Shown in pieces: positions 24,386-33,048 of a stretch of 64,000 nucleotides of DNA. A model generated the notes under the pieces. It did not search any database. It saw only the letters and a list, made by a program, of their open reading frames with translations, and was not told the origin of the DNA. Location of the stretch: NCBI RefSeq assembly GCF_000349945.1, contig NC_020516.1, forward strand, positions 4,712,001-4,776,000. The letters run 5' to 3'. The DNA comes from Azoarcus sp. KH32C. GTDB lineage: Bacteria > Pseudomonadota > Gammaproteobacteria > Burkholderiales > Rhodocyclaceae. Within the stretch, counting starts at the first letter, position 1, and each line of letters begins with the position of its first letter. The position numbers and the translations under genes are program-made.

Positions 24386-25804
24386 ATGCGGAGAATCATT
24401 TGGGCCTTGGTCGCGCTCGGATTGCTGATCATCGGCTTCCTCCTGATCCCGCGGCCGGTCGCGGGTGCGCCGGCCACCGGTCCCGCTGTCGTGCTGCGTA
24501 TCGACGGCGTGATCGGCCCGGCCACCGCGGACTTCGTTACCCACCAGCTCGCGCGGGCCGCGGAACGACACGCGGAGCTCGCCGTGCTCGCGATGGACAC
24601 GCCGGGCGGGCTCGATACCGCGATGCGCGCCATCATCAAGGACATCCTATCCTCCCCGATCCCGATCGTCGCCTGGGTCGGCCCGAAGGGCGCCCGCGCG
24701 GCGAGCGCCGGCACCTACATCCTCTACGCCAGCCATGTCGCGGCGATGGCACCGGCGACGAACCTCGGCGCAGCGACGCCGGTCGCGATCGGTCTGGGCG
24801 GCGGACGCTCACCCGGCGCTGACGACGGCGACAAGGCGTCGAACAAGGACCAGGACCGCAAGGAGCACGGCGCGAGCGGCGACACGATGATGGAAAAGGC
24901 GCGCAACGATGCCGCGGCCTACATCCGCAGCCTCGCTCAACTGCGCGGCCGCAATGCCGACTTCGCCGAACGCGCGGTGCGCGACGCGGCCAGCCTGTCG
25001 GCCGAAGATGCGCTGGCGGGCGGCGTGATCGAGCTGATCGCGCAGGACGAGGCCGAACTGCTGGCGAAGCTCGACGGCCGCACGGTGAAGCTCTCGGATG
25101 GAACGACACGGCACCTCGCGACGGCCTCCATCACCGTCGAGCGCGTGACGCCCGACTGGCGCAACCGCCTCCTGTCGCTGATCTCCAATCCCCAGCTCGC
25201 GCTGATCCTGATGATGATCGGCATCTACGGCCTGTACTTCGAGTTCACGACCCCCGGCACGGCGGTACCAGGCGTGACCGGGCTGATCTGCCTGATGTTG
25301 GCGCTGTATGCATTCCATCTGCTGCCCGTGAATTGGGCCGGCGTCGCGCTGCTGTTGGTCGGCGCAAGCATGATGATCGCCGAAGCCTTCCTGCCGAGCT
25401 TCGGCGCGCTGGGCGTCGGCGGCATTGTCGCCTTCGTCATCGGCGGACTCTTTCTGATGGATACCGACGCACCGGGCTACGGCATCCCCCTCGGCTTCCT
25501 GATCGGACTCAGCACCGCCAGCGCCGCCCTGCTCTTCGCGGTCGGCAGCTTCGCCGCGCGAACCCGGCGCCAGCCTGTCGTCAGCGGACGCGAAAACATG
25601 ATCGGCGCGGTCGCCACCGTTCGCAGCGTCACGCCGGACGGCACCTGGGCCTTCGTCCAGGGAGAATCCTGGCGCGTGAGCAGCCCGGCGCCGCTCGTGC
25701 CGGGCGCACGCGTGCGCGTCGTCGGCCTCGACGGCCTGACGCTACGCGTCGAACCGCTGGCCAGCACCCCGGACACCACACTCACGGAAGGGAGCCCATC
25801 ATGA
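24386..25804 (+). CDS. NfeD family membrane serine protease (ClpP-class, long form)
   Basis: This is a 472-residue NfeD1-type protein. A signal/anchor helix lies at residues 2-24. The ClpP-like protease domain follows, with AMDTPGGLDTAM and the catalytic Ser in ARAASAGTYILY; Lys in EKARNDAAAYI is the likely base. Four or more transmembrane helices lie at about 270-385, then an OB-fold NfeD C-terminus. These proteases cut stomatin-like partners. The next gene encodes a slipin, overlapping by ATGA, a classic NfeD-stomatin operon. The ATG at 24386 is chosen because GGAGG lies 7-8 nt upstream. Confidence 0.88.
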   Translation: MRRIIWALVALGLLIIGFLLIPRPVAGAPATGPAVVLRIDGVIGPATADFVTHQLARAAERHAELAVLAMDTPGGLDTAMRAIIKDILSSPIPIVAWVGPKGARAASAGTYILYASHVAAMAPATNLGAATPVAIGLGGGRSPGADDGDKASNKDQDRKEHGASGDTMMEKARNDAAAYIRSLAQLRGRNADFAERAVRDAASLSAEDALAGGVIELIAQDEAELLAKLDGRTVKLSDGTTRHLATASITVERVTPDWRNRLLSLISNPQLALILMMIGIYGLYFEFTTPGTAVPGVTGLICLMLALYAFHLLPVNWAGVALLLVGASMMIAEAFLPSFGALGVGGIVAFVIGGLFLMDTDAPGYGIPLGFLIGLSTASAALLFAVGSFAARTRRQPVVSGRENMIGAVATVRSVTPDGTWAFVQGESWRVSSPAPLVPGARVRVVGLDGLTLRVEPLASTPDTTLTEGSPS

Positions 25805-26574
25805 TCTACGACCTCAACCTGGGCCTCGGCACGATCCTCCTCGTGCTCGTCGCGCTGGTCGCCAGCTCGCTGCGCGTGCTGCGCGAATACGAACGCGGAG
25901 TCGTGTTCATGCTCGGCCGCTTCTGGCGGGTCAAGGGTCCGGGCCTCATCGTCGTGCTGCCGGGCATCCAGCAGATGGTGAAGGTCGACCTGCGCGTGGT
26001 CACGCTCGACGTACCGAGCCAGGACGTCATCTCGCGCGACAACGTGTCGGTCAAGGTCAACGCGATCGTCTTCTTCCGCGTCATCGACCCGCAAAGGGCA
26101 ATCATCCAGGTCGAGAATTACCTCATGGCGACGAGCCAGCTCGCCCAGACGACGCTGCGCGCCGTGCTCGGCAAGCACGAGCTCGACGAGATGCTGGCCG
26201 AGCGCGAGCGGCTCAATCTCGACGTGCAGCAGATCCTCGACGCGCAGACCGACGGCTGGGGCATCAAGGTCGCCAACGTCGAGATCAAGCACATCGACCT
26301 CAACGAGACGATGATCCGTGCGATCGCCCGCCAGGCCGAGGCCGAGCGCGAACGGCGCGCCAAGGTGATCCACGCGGAAGGCGAGCGACAGGCCGCGGAG
26401 AGCCTGCTGCAAGCGGCCACGACGCTCGCGCGCGAACCGGCCGCGATACAGCTGCGCTACCTGCAGACGCTCACGCAGATCGCCGGCGACAAGGCTTCGA
26501 CGATCGTCTTCCCCGTGCCGGTCGACACGCTTAAGGAATTGCTCTCGGCGGCGATACGTCCGCCCCAGCCCTGA
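25801..26574 (+). CDS. SPFH/stomatin-family protein (slipin)
   Basis: This is a 257-residue slipin. An N-terminal membrane helix (about 8-22) is followed by the SPFH domain: EYERGVVFMLGRFWRVKGPG, then LDVPSQDVISRDNVSVKVNA. A coiled region ends near residue 210 in EAERERRAKVIHAEGERQAAE's neighbourhood. It probably oligomerises at the inner membrane and is processed by the NfeD protease encoded immediately upstream (ATGA overlap). Roles in membrane microdomain organisation are known for the family; a specific client is not evident here. Confidence 0.9.
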   Translation: MIYDLNLGLGTILLVLVALVASSLRVLREYERGVVFMLGRFWRVKGPGLIVVLPGIQQMVKVDLRVVTLDVPSQDVISRDNVSVKVNAIVFFRVIDPQRAIIQVENYLMATSQLAQTTLRAVLGKHELDEMLAERERLNLDVQQILDAQTDGWGIKVANVEIKHIDLNETMIRAIARQAEAERERRAKVIHAEGERQAAESLLQAATTLAREPAAIQLRYLQTLTQIAGDKASTIVFPVPVDTLKELLSAAIRPPQP

Positions 26575-26602
26575 ACGCTGGCTTCTGACGGCCCGCCGCG
26601 CA

Positions 26603-26671
26603 TCACTCCGCGAACGCGATCGTCACGCGCTTGTTGCGCTTGCCTTCGGAGCGGATGCGGACGACCTTCAG
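26603..26671 (-). other. Possible C-terminal gene remnant after the AEC stop codon
   Basis: Directly after the AEC stop (TGA at 26674-26672), the same frame stays open for 22 codons (KVVRIRSEGKRNKRVTIAF followed by AE) and ends in TGA. The basic, coding-like peptide resembles the tail of some other protein and not an AEC carrier. It may be the relic of a deleted gene. I do not recognise the family. Confidence 0.25.
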
Positions 26672-27547
26672 TCAGGGCAGGACCATTGCCAGCGCGATCG
26701 GCAGGAACAGCACCGCCGCCACGTTGCCGATCAAGACCATCGACGCGACGGCCTCCGGCTCCTGATGGTAGCGCTCGGCGAAAATGTAGTTCAGCACCGC
26801 CGGCGGCAGCGCGCCGAATACGAGCATCAAGGCCTGCTGCTGGGGCGGCAGGTCGAAGACGAGCAGCACGCCGAGCGCGAGCAGCATGCCGGCCACCGGG
26901 CGCGCCACGGCACTGTATAGCCCCAGGCCGATCGACGAGATGCGCGAATCGGTGAGGCGCACGCCCAGCGCGAAGAGCATCAGCGGGATCGCGATGTCGC
27001 CCAGCATCTTGATCGCGAGCATCAGCGGCGGCCACACCTGAACGCCGGCGATGCCCACCGCGAGGCCCAGCAGCGTCGCGAGCACCGACGGGACCTTCCA
27101 CACCGTCCAGAGCTTGATGCGATGGTCGAGCAGCCACGCGCCGAACGAGAAATGCAGCAGGTTCGACACCATGAACATCACGACCGCCGGCGCCAGCGCG
27201 GCATCGCCGAAGGCGAGCACCGACAGCGGCAGGCCGAGGTTGCCGCAATTGTTGAACATCATCGGCGGCACGAAAGTCTTCGGCGCGACGCCCGCCTGAC
27301 GCGCGAGCAACCAGCCGACGAGACCGGAACCGACCACGACGATCAGCGTTGCCACGCCCAGCGCACCGAAATCCGCAATCCGAAATTCCTTGTTGGCGAG
27401 GGCCGCGAACACCAGTGCCGGCACGAACACGTCCATGTTGAGCTTGTTCGCGTGCGACAGATCCGGCCGCATGCGCTTTCCGACGAAATAGCCGAGCGCG
27501 GTCAGCGAAAACAGCGGGAACAGGATCGATACGATACGCAGCAGCAT
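26672..27547 (-). CDS. Auxin efflux carrier (AEC) family transporter
   Basis: This is a 291-residue membrane protein with about ten hydrophobic helices in two five-helix halves. It has family-typical segments FPLFSLTALGYFVGKRM at the N-terminus, and MMFNNCGNLGLPLSVLAFGD in the first half's discontinuous helix. AEC carriers export organic anions such as malate or amino-acid derivatives. The ATG at 27547 is used; a TTG at 27577 would add ten residues but falls in the terminator of the opposite-side hslVU-pagL unit. No clear ribosome site is visible. Substrate unknown. Confidence 0.82.
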   Translation of the reverse strand: MLLRIVSILFPLFSLTALGYFVGKRMRPDLSHANKLNMDVFVPALVFAALANKEFRIADFGALGVATLIVVVGSGLVGWLLARQAGVAPKTFVPPMMFNNCGNLGLPLSVLAFGDAALAPAVVMFMVSNLLHFSFGAWLLDHRIKLWTVWKVPSVLATLLGLAVGIAGVQVWPPLMLAIKMLGDIAIPLMLFALGVRLTDSRISSIGLGLYSAVARPVAGMLLALGVLLVFDLPPQQQALMLVFGALPPAVLNYIFAERYHQEPEAVASMVLIGNVAAVLFLPIALAMVLP

Positions 27548-27575
27548 GTGCCAGAGGTCTAGTGAGAACAGCGCC

Positions 27576-27607
27576 AAAAAAAAGAAGGGCCCGCGGACGG
27601 GCCCTTC
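27576..27607 (-). terminator. Rho-independent terminator of the hslVU-pagL unit
   Basis: On the minus strand a perfect 10-bp stem, GAAGGGCCCG / CGGGCCCTTC with a 4-nt loop, is followed by eight T residues. It lies about 20 bp after the stop of the PagL-like gene and just upstream of the AEC gene. Confidence 0.93.
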
Positions 27608-27626
27608 GTCATCCTCGATGAAGCGA

Positions 27627-28145
27627 TCAGAACTTCAAGCCCAGCACGACCTCATGCACGTCCAGGCCGTCGTTCGGCTTCGCGATATCGGCATTCGAGT
27701 AATGCGAAAAACGCCAGCCGGCGCTGAATCGCCGTCCGAATTCGAGGCCGAGGCCGAGGCGTTCGGTAAACTGAAAATTCGTCGACAACTCCTTCGGACC
27801 GAGCCTTGTGCGACTCAGCAAGGCGCCGCCGAGGCCGATTTCGGCATAGGGACGAAGTCCAGCCTCCCCGTAGGTCATGCGCAAGAGCCCCAGCCCGCCA
27901 GCCTCGTTGAGCGCGTCCGGCCCATTGCCGCCCTCGTGGCGGAAATGTGTCAGCTCGAACTCGGGGTGAAGGGCCGCGTGCCAGCCCCCCCAGTCGCGCT
28001 CCCACATCGGGCTGAGACGCAAATTCGCACCGAAGCGCTCGTAGCCGTTGTGCTTTCCGCCCATCACCCCTACCGTCAGGCCGTCTGCGAAGGCCGGACC
28101 CGCAGCCACCAGCGCCGCCACCGCCAGAGTTGTCCAGAGCTTCAT
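27627..28145 (-). CDS. PagL-like lipid A 3-O-deacylase (outer membrane)
   Basis: This is a 172-residue beta-barrel protein of the acyloxyacyl hydrolase/PagL family. A clear signal peptide (MKLWTTLAVAALVAAGPAFA) precedes the mature part. The signature HYSNADIAKPNDGLD near residue 149 holds the catalytic His and Ser (HxS). The position 14 after the His, Glu in the Pseudomonas enzyme, is Asp here. PagL removes the 3-O acyl chain from lipid A. The length equals the Pseudomonas precursor. The ATG at 28145 lies 7 bp after hslU, so it is probably the last gene of the hslVU transcript, followed by a terminator. Confidence 0.85.
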   Translation of the reverse strand: MKLWTTLAVAALVAAGPAFADGLTVGVMGGKHNGYERFGANLRLSPMWERDWGGWHAALHPEFELTHFRHEGGNGPDALNEAGGLGLLRMTYGEAGLRPYAEIGLGGALLSRTRLGPKELSTNFQFTERLGLGLEFGRRFSAGWRFSHYSNADIAKPNDGLDVHEVVLGLKF

Positions 28146-28152
28146 AGTCACC

Positions 28153-29481
28153 TCACAGGACGTAGCGCGCGAGATCCTCCCGCTGCGCGAACATTTCGAG
28201 CCTCGCATCGACATACGCGGCGTCCACAGCGACCTTCTCGAGTCCGCTCTTGCCTGCGTCAAAAGACACTTCCTCGAGTAGTCTTTCCATCACGGTGTAT
28301 AAGCGCCGCGCGCCGATATTCTCGGTCTTTTCGTTCACCTGGAAGGCAATTTCAGCGATCCGCCGGATGCCGTCCGTGCCAAATTCCACATTCACCCCGT
28401 CGGTCGCGAGCAAAGCCTGGTACTGGCGCGTCAGGCACGCATCGGTCTGGGTCAGGATGCGCTCGAAATCCTCGACCGACAGGCTCTCCAGTTCAACTCG
28501 GATCGGGAAACGGCCCTGCAGCTCCGGAATCAGGTCGCTCGGCTTCGACAGGTGGAAGGCCCCGCTCGCGATGAACAGGACGTGGTCCGTGCGGATCATG
28601 CCGTACTTGGTCGATACCGTCGTACCTTCGACCAGCGGCAGCAGGTCGCGTTGTACGCCCTGACGCGACACATCGGCGCCATGCATGTCGGAGCGCGCCG
28701 CGATCTTGTCGATCTCGTCGAGGAACACAATGCCGTTCTGCTCGACGGCGGTGATCGCCTCGGCCTTCACCTCCTCGTCGTTGATCAGGCGCGCGGCCTC
28801 CTCGTCGGCCATCGCCTTCAGCGCGTCGCTAATCTTCATCTTGCGCAGCTTCTTCTTGCCGCCGCCGAGATTCTGGAACATGCCCTGGATCTGCTGCGTC
28901 AGCTCCTCCATGCCGGGCGGCGCGAAGATCTCGGCCGTCATGGCGTGAGTGGCGACCTCGATCTCGATTTCCTTGTCGTTCAGTTCGCCTTCGCGCAGCT
29001 TCTTGCGGAATTTCTGGCGCGTCGCCGAATCCTGCGGCTCGGGCTCCGTGAGGCCAACGGGGCGCGCCGGCGGCAGCAGCGCGTCGAGCACGCGATCCTC
29101 GGCCGCATCCATCGCGCGGTCGCGCACCCGCTTCATCGCCCGCTCGCGTCCATCCTTGATCGCGATTTCCGCGAGATCGCGGATGATCGTTTCGACGTCG
29201 CGGCCAACGTAGCCGACCTCGGTGAACTTGGTCGCTTCGATCTTGATGAAAGGTGCGTTGGCCAGCCGCGCCAGACGCCGCGCGATCTCGGTCTTGCCGA
29301 CGCCGGTCGGTCCGATCATCAGGATGTTCTTCGGCGTGATCTCGCTGCGCAACGGCTCCTCGACCTGCGCCCGGCGCCAGCGGTTGCGCAAGGCAATCGC
29401 GACGGCTTTCTTTGCCTTGCCCTGGCCGACGATATGTTTGTCGAGTTCGGAGACAATCTCCGGGGGGGTCATCTGCGTCAT
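28153..29481 (-). CDS. hslU: ATP-dependent protease ATPase subunit HslU
   Basis: This is a 442-residue AAA+ unfoldase. Walker A is MIGPTGVGKTEIARRLA (about 55-71). The pore motif GYVGRD follows shortly after. Walker B, GIVFLDEIDKIA, lies near residue 250. The I-domain lies between about 110 and 240. Its hexamer feeds unfolded substrates to the HslV peptidase. The gene overlaps hslV by ATGA and is followed 7 bp later by the PagL-like gene. No heat-shock promoter could be fixed by eye upstream of hslV. Confidence 0.96.
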   Translation of the reverse strand: MTQMTPPEIVSELDKHIVGQGKAKKAVAIALRNRWRRAQVEEPLRSEITPKNILMIGPTGVGKTEIARRLARLANAPFIKIEATKFTEVGYVGRDVETIIRDLAEIAIKDGRERAMKRVRDRAMDAAEDRVLDALLPPARPVGLTEPEPQDSATRQKFRKKLREGELNDKEIEIEVATHAMTAEIFAPPGMEELTQQIQGMFQNLGGGKKKLRKMKISDALKAMADEEAARLINDEEVKAEAITAVEQNGIVFLDEIDKIAARSDMHGADVSRQGVQRDLLPLVEGTTVSTKYGMIRTDHVLFIASGAFHLSKPSDLIPELQGRFPIRVELESLSVEDFERILTQTDACLTRQYQALLATDGVNVEFGTDGIRRIAEIAFQVNEKTENIGARRLYTVMERLLEEVSFDAGKSGLEKVAVDAAYVDARLEMFAQREDLARYVL

Positions 29482-30017
29482 CCCTCAAGCACCTCGATCA
29501 CGTGACTCTGGTTCGTATAGATGCACAGATCGCCGGCAATCTGCAGCGACTTGCGCACGATCTCCTCGGGCGGCAGGTCGGTATTCTCGAGCAAGGCGCG
29601 GGCTGCCGACTGCGCGTAGGCGCCGCCGCTGCCGATCGCGACGATCCCCTGCTCGGGCTCCAGCACGTCGCCGTTGCCGGTGATCACCAGCGAATTGTCG
29701 CGGTCGGCGACCGCCAGCATCGCCTCGAGACGACGCAGGATGCGATCGGTGCGCCAATCCTTCGCCAGTTCCACGGCGCTCCTCAGCAGGTTGCCCTGGT
29801 GCTTCTCGAGCTTTGCCTCGAAACGCTCGATCAGCGTAAAGGCGTCCGCGGTGCCGCCGGCGAATCCCGCCAGGATCTTGCCCTGGTAGATCGGGCGCAC
29901 CTTTCGCGCAGTCGCCTTGATGACGATGTTGCCCAGCGTGACCTGACCGTCACCGCCCAGCGCGACGCGGTTGCCGCGCCGCACCGAAAGAATCGTTGTC
30001 CCGTGGTACTGTTCCAT
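29478..30017 (-). CDS. hslV: ATP-dependent protease peptidase subunit HslV
   Basis: This is a 179-residue proteasome-type peptidase. The N-terminal MEQYHGTTILSVRRGN is the usual precursor; cleavage before the first Thr exposes the catalytic residue. GDGQVTLGN and AIGSGGAYAQSAA are family hallmarks. The dodecamer works with HslU in cytosolic protein turnover. It is the first gene of the hslVU-pagL unit. Upstream lies the STAS-module gene on the same strand after an 85-bp gap. Confidence 0.96.
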   Translation of the reverse strand: MEQYHGTTILSVRRGNRVALGGDGQVTLGNIVIKATARKVRPIYQGKILAGFAGGTADAFTLIERFEAKLEKHQGNLLRSAVELAKDWRTDRILRRLEAMLAVADRDNSLVITGNGDVLEPEQGIVAIGSGGAYAQSAARALLENTDLPPEEIVRKSLQIAGDLCIYTNQSHVIEVLEG

Positions 30018-30102
30018 TGATCTGTCCTTGAGCCCGGCACGGCATCCGCGCCGCGCCCTCTGCGTTGCATGACTTCGCCCGAACGGGATGCAGCCCGCAG
30101 CC

Positions 30103-31284
30103 TCAGCCGCGCAGCATCACCACGGCGACCTGATCGACGCCCATGACCCGCAGCAGCGCCGCCACCATTGCATTGACATTACGCAGCACGATCTGCTTCC
30201 CCTGCGCCTGCAGCGTCGCGAGGATGTTGAACAGCGTGCCCGCGCTGACGAAATCGATGCGCCGCAGCTGCGCGCACTCGACCTCGAGCTGCTGCAGATT
30301 GGCGGCCTGAGCGGCAAGCTGGCGGATCTTCTCCACCGACGCGCTCGTCAGCTCGCCCTCCAGCACGAATTCCTTGGACGCGGCGGGCGCATCCAGATCC
30401 ATCACCACTTCGTGGGTCACGATCGCACTCGTCGTCGCCTGCGCCTCGGCGCGCGGCTCCCATGACGGCGGCGACTCCTCGAAGGTAATCGCGTAATCGA
30501 CCGCGAGATCCTCGAAGCGCTCCTGCTCTCCGAGGTGCTGCAGCAGCTCAAGCTGCAGCAACCACATGTCGCGCCCCTCGGCCTGGCCCGGACGGACCTG
30601 ACCGGACAGCATTTCCGCGAGCGCACCGCAGTTGAGCAGCGACACCTTCACCCGCTCCGCGGCCAACTCGCGCAAGACTGCACGAAACTGCGAACATCCA
30701 GTGACGTCGACCGAGCGAAGCCGCCCCAGATCGATCCGGATCGATCCGCTCTTCTTCGCAATCACCCCAATCTGTTCGAACTGACTCGCCGCCTGTCCCG
30801 ACAGCGCGCCAGCCAAGTTCACCAAAGGCGCCTGACGGGGGCGCGTCGCCTGGCCGGACTCGCTCGACAGATCGAGCCAGGGCGGCGGCGAGCGTTCGAA
30901 GCGCGTCGCGTAGTCGAGTACGCGCGTCTCGAAGCTCTGGCGCTGGCCGGTGAGCCGGTACAGATCGAGCAGCATCATCCACACCCCCTCGCCGGTGTGG
31001 CTCGCGTCGCCGTCGAGCACGCCGTTGAGCAGGGCCTCGGCCTCGACCGTACTGCCATTGGCATAGAGCACCGCCGCTTCCTCGTACGCCGCTCCGATCC
31101 CCGAACCGCCCCCGATTTCCTGCACTTCGACCTGCCCCGCGCAATGCGCGAGCACCCGCGTCGGGTCGCCGACCGAGAAATCGAGGGTCGACAACTCCGG
31201 CGGTTCCGGCGCCTGGGCGACCGGCTCCGGCGCGACATCCGGCACACGCGGAGCGGGCTTCTTGCCGAAGAATGGAAGAACCAC
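30103..31284 (-). CDS. Protein with duplicated helical and STAS modules
   Basis: This is a 393-residue protein that repeats one module twice. Each unit has a short helical repeat like that of FimV-type proteins: QSFETRVLDYATRFERSPPPW at about 117-136 and ERFEDLAVDYAITFEESPPSW at about 255-275. Each is followed by a STAS-like domain, SIRIDLGRLRSVDVTGCSQF and LEVECAQLRRIDFVSAGTLF. STAS domains bind partners or nucleotides, often in anti-sigma-antagonist systems, but no phosphorylatable SxD motif is clear. GTG at 31284 is chosen because AGG precedes it by 7 nt and VLPFFGKKPAP begins the typical N-terminus. No function can be assigned; it is divergent from the tol operon. Confidence 0.75.
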   Translation of the reverse strand: MVLPFFGKKPAPRVPDVAPEPVAQAPEPPELSTLDFSVGDPTRVLAHCAGQVEVQEIGGGSGIGAAYEEAAVLYANGSTVEAEALLNGVLDGDASHTGEGVWMMLLDLYRLTGQRQSFETRVLDYATRFERSPPPWLDLSSESGQATRPRQAPLVNLAGALSGQAASQFEQIGVIAKKSGSIRIDLGRLRSVDVTGCSQFRAVLRELAAERVKVSLLNCGALAEMLSGQVRPGQAEGRDMWLLQLELLQHLGEQERFEDLAVDYAITFEESPPSWEPRAEAQATTSAIVTHEVVMDLDAPAASKEFVLEGELTSASVEKIRQLAAQAANLQQLEVECAQLRRIDFVSAGTLFNILATLQAQGKQIVLRNVNAMVAALLRVMGVDQVAVVMLRG

Positions 31285-31427
31285 GTTGCAACCTGTCCGA
31301 AGGAATTGACGAAAACTTTTGGGGTAGGGCGCCCAGCATAGCACTTTGGCCCGCTCTGCTGCTCGCTCCCGGGCGATGACCAGCTCCCGCTGCCCGCCAT
31401 TCTGGGCAAATATGCTCCGAACGATCT

Positions 31428-31491
31428 AAAACGTTTTGCAAAACTATTGCAATGCGGCAAATGTAACGATCGCCATCGGCTCGGCTAGAAT
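31428..31491. promoter_or_regulatory. Palindromes and -10-like box before the ybgC-tol operon
   Basis: Overlapping palindromes AAAACGTTTT (31428-31437) and GTTTTGCAAAAC (31433-31444) are followed by TTGCAA (31447-31452) and TAGAAT (31486-31491). The divergent gap 31285-31539 contains no gene. The TAGAAT box lies 49 bp before the preferred ybgC start. Promoter assignment is tentative. Confidence 0.4.
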
Positions 31492-31539
31492 GCTGCGATG
31501 CACCCATTCCCTCCTGTCAGCACCGGCGGTGAAGCCCCG

Positions 31540-31950
31540 ATGACGGCCTTCACCCTGCCGGTTCGCGTCTATTACGAAGACACCGACGCCGCGGGCGTCA
31601 TCTACTACGCCAACTACCTGCGTTTTTGCGAGCGGGCGCGGACGGAATGGCTCCGCGCCGCGGGCTTCGAACAACAGTTGATGCTGGCCGAGCAGCGCCT
31701 GGCTTTCGTGGTTCGATCAATAAATGGCGAATACGTGTCACCCGGATTGCTCGATGATGCGTTACATGTCGTGTCGACGATCGAAACCCTCGGCGGCGCG
31801 AGTCTCGTGTTCGTGCAGAAGGTGATGCGCGGCGACGAGTTGCTGTTCCGCGGCCGCTTCGTCATCGCTTGTATCAATCTGGACAAGAAACGCCCCACTC
31901 CGATCCCCCCCGACATGCGGGAAAAACTTAAAGAACTCGTTCAAGCATGA
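31540..31950 (+). CDS. ybgC: Tol-Pal associated acyl-CoA thioesterase YbgC
   Basis: This is a 136-residue hotdog-fold thioesterase. The motif VRVYYEDTDAAGVIYYANY holds the catalytic Asp, and ERARTEWLR follows as in the family. It hydrolyses short acyl-CoA and sits first in the Tol-Pal operon, overlapping tolQ by ATGA. Start at 31540 gives the same short N-terminus as Escherichia YbgC; an upstream ATG at 31498 lies in the probable promoter box region and is less likely. Cytosolic, possibly associated with phospholipid synthesis. Confidence 0.92.
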   Translation: MTAFTLPVRVYYEDTDAAGVIYYANYLRFCERARTEWLRAAGFEQQLMLAEQRLAFVVRSINGEYVSPGLLDDALHVVSTIETLGGASLVFVQKVMRGDELLFRGRFVIACINLDKKRPTPIPPDMREKLKELVQA

Positions 31951-32621
31951 ATGTCTCCCACGATCTCTCGATCATCAGCCTAGTCAGCCAGGCGAGCCTC
32001 CTGGCGCAACTCGTCATGGCCCTGCTGGCCGCCCTGTCGGTAATGTCCTGGTACTGGATCTTCCGCAAGTCCTTCCAGATCCGCGGCGCGCGCAACAAGA
32101 CGAACACCTTCGAACGCGACTTCTGGAGCGGAGGCGACCTCAACTCGCTGTACCAATCGGCCGCGGCCGCACGCCACGACACCGGCGGCATGGAACGCAT
32201 CTTCGAAGCCGGCTACCGTGAATTCAGCAAGCTGCGGGTCAAGAGCCACGATCACGGCGCGATCATCGACGGCGCGCGCCGTGCGATGCGCGCGACCTAC
32301 CAGCGCGAGGTCGACGACCTCGAAGCCCACCTCGCCTTCCTCGCCTCGGTCGGCTCGGTGTCGCCCTACATCGGTCTCTTCGGCACCGTGTGGGGGATCA
32401 TGAACGCCTTCCGCGGCCTGTCCAACGTCAGCTCCGCGACCCTCGCCAACGTCGCACCGGGCATTGCCGAGGCGCTCGTCGCCACTGCGATCGGCCTCTT
32501 CGCCGCGATCCCCGCCGTCGTCGCCTACAACCGCTTCGCGCACGACATCGACCGCATCAGCATCCGCTTCGAGAGCTTCATGGAAGAGTTCTCGAACATC
32601 CTGCAACGCCAGTTGCGCTGA
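31947..32621 (+). CDS. tolQ: Tol-Pal system inner-membrane protein TolQ
   Basis: This is a 224-residue MotA/ExbB-family proton-channel protein. Three transmembrane helices lie at about 10-36, 128-150 and 165-190. The region SVGSVSPYIGLFGTVWGIM and the stretch GIAEALVATAIGLFAAIPA form the channel helices. With TolR it uses the proton gradient to drive TolA. It overlaps ybgC by 4 bp and is followed by tolR after 16 bp. Confidence 0.96.
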   Translation: MNVSHDLSIISLVSQASLLAQLVMALLAALSVMSWYWIFRKSFQIRGARNKTNTFERDFWSGGDLNSLYQSAAAARHDTGGMERIFEAGYREFSKLRVKSHDHGAIIDGARRAMRATYQREVDDLEAHLAFLASVGSVSPYIGLFGTVWGIMNAFRGLSNVSSATLANVAPGIAEALVATAIGLFAAIPAVVAYNRFAHDIDRISIRFESFMEEFSNILQRQLR

Positions 32622-32637
32622 GCGGCGGAGAACTCGC

Positions 32638-33048
32638 ATGCGCCAGCGTCGCCTGATGAACCAGATCAACGTCGTGCCCTACATCGACGTGATGCTGGTC
32701 CTGCTCGTGATCTTCATGGTCACGGCGCCGATGATCCAGACCGGGAGCGTCGACCTGCCCTCGGTGGCCGACGTCCCGCAACCGGCCGTCGAAGCGATGT
32801 ACGTCGTCGTCGAGCACGACGGTAGCCTCGGCTTCCAGCAGAACGCGAGCGCCACCAAGCAGCCGATGAGCAACACGGAGCTGCTGCGGCGCCTGCGCGA
32901 AGCCATCGAACGCAATCCGCAGCAGCCCGTCGTGATCGCCGCCAGCAAGCGCGTCTCCTACGAAAAGGTCATGGACACGCTGAACGGTCTGCGCCAGGCC
33001 GGGATTCAGAAGGTCGGCCTGCAAACGAACGCCAGCAGCAGCCGATGA
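32638..33048 (+). CDS. tolR: Tol-Pal system protein TolR
   Basis: This is a 136-residue ExbD/TolR protein. One transmembrane helix (about 16-34) carries the proton-linked Asp in VVPYIDVMLVLLVIFMV. The periplasmic domain follows. The ATG at 32638 has GGAG 7 nt upstream. It ends with an ATGA overlap with tolA. It joins TolQ as the stator that energises TolA. Confidence 0.95.
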   Translation: MRQRRLMNQINVVPYIDVMLVLLVIFMVTAPMIQTGSVDLPSVADVPQPAVEAMYVVVEHDGSLGFQQNASATKQPMSNTELLRRLREAIERNPQQPVVIAASKRVSYEKVMDTLNGLRQAGIQKVGLQTNASSSR

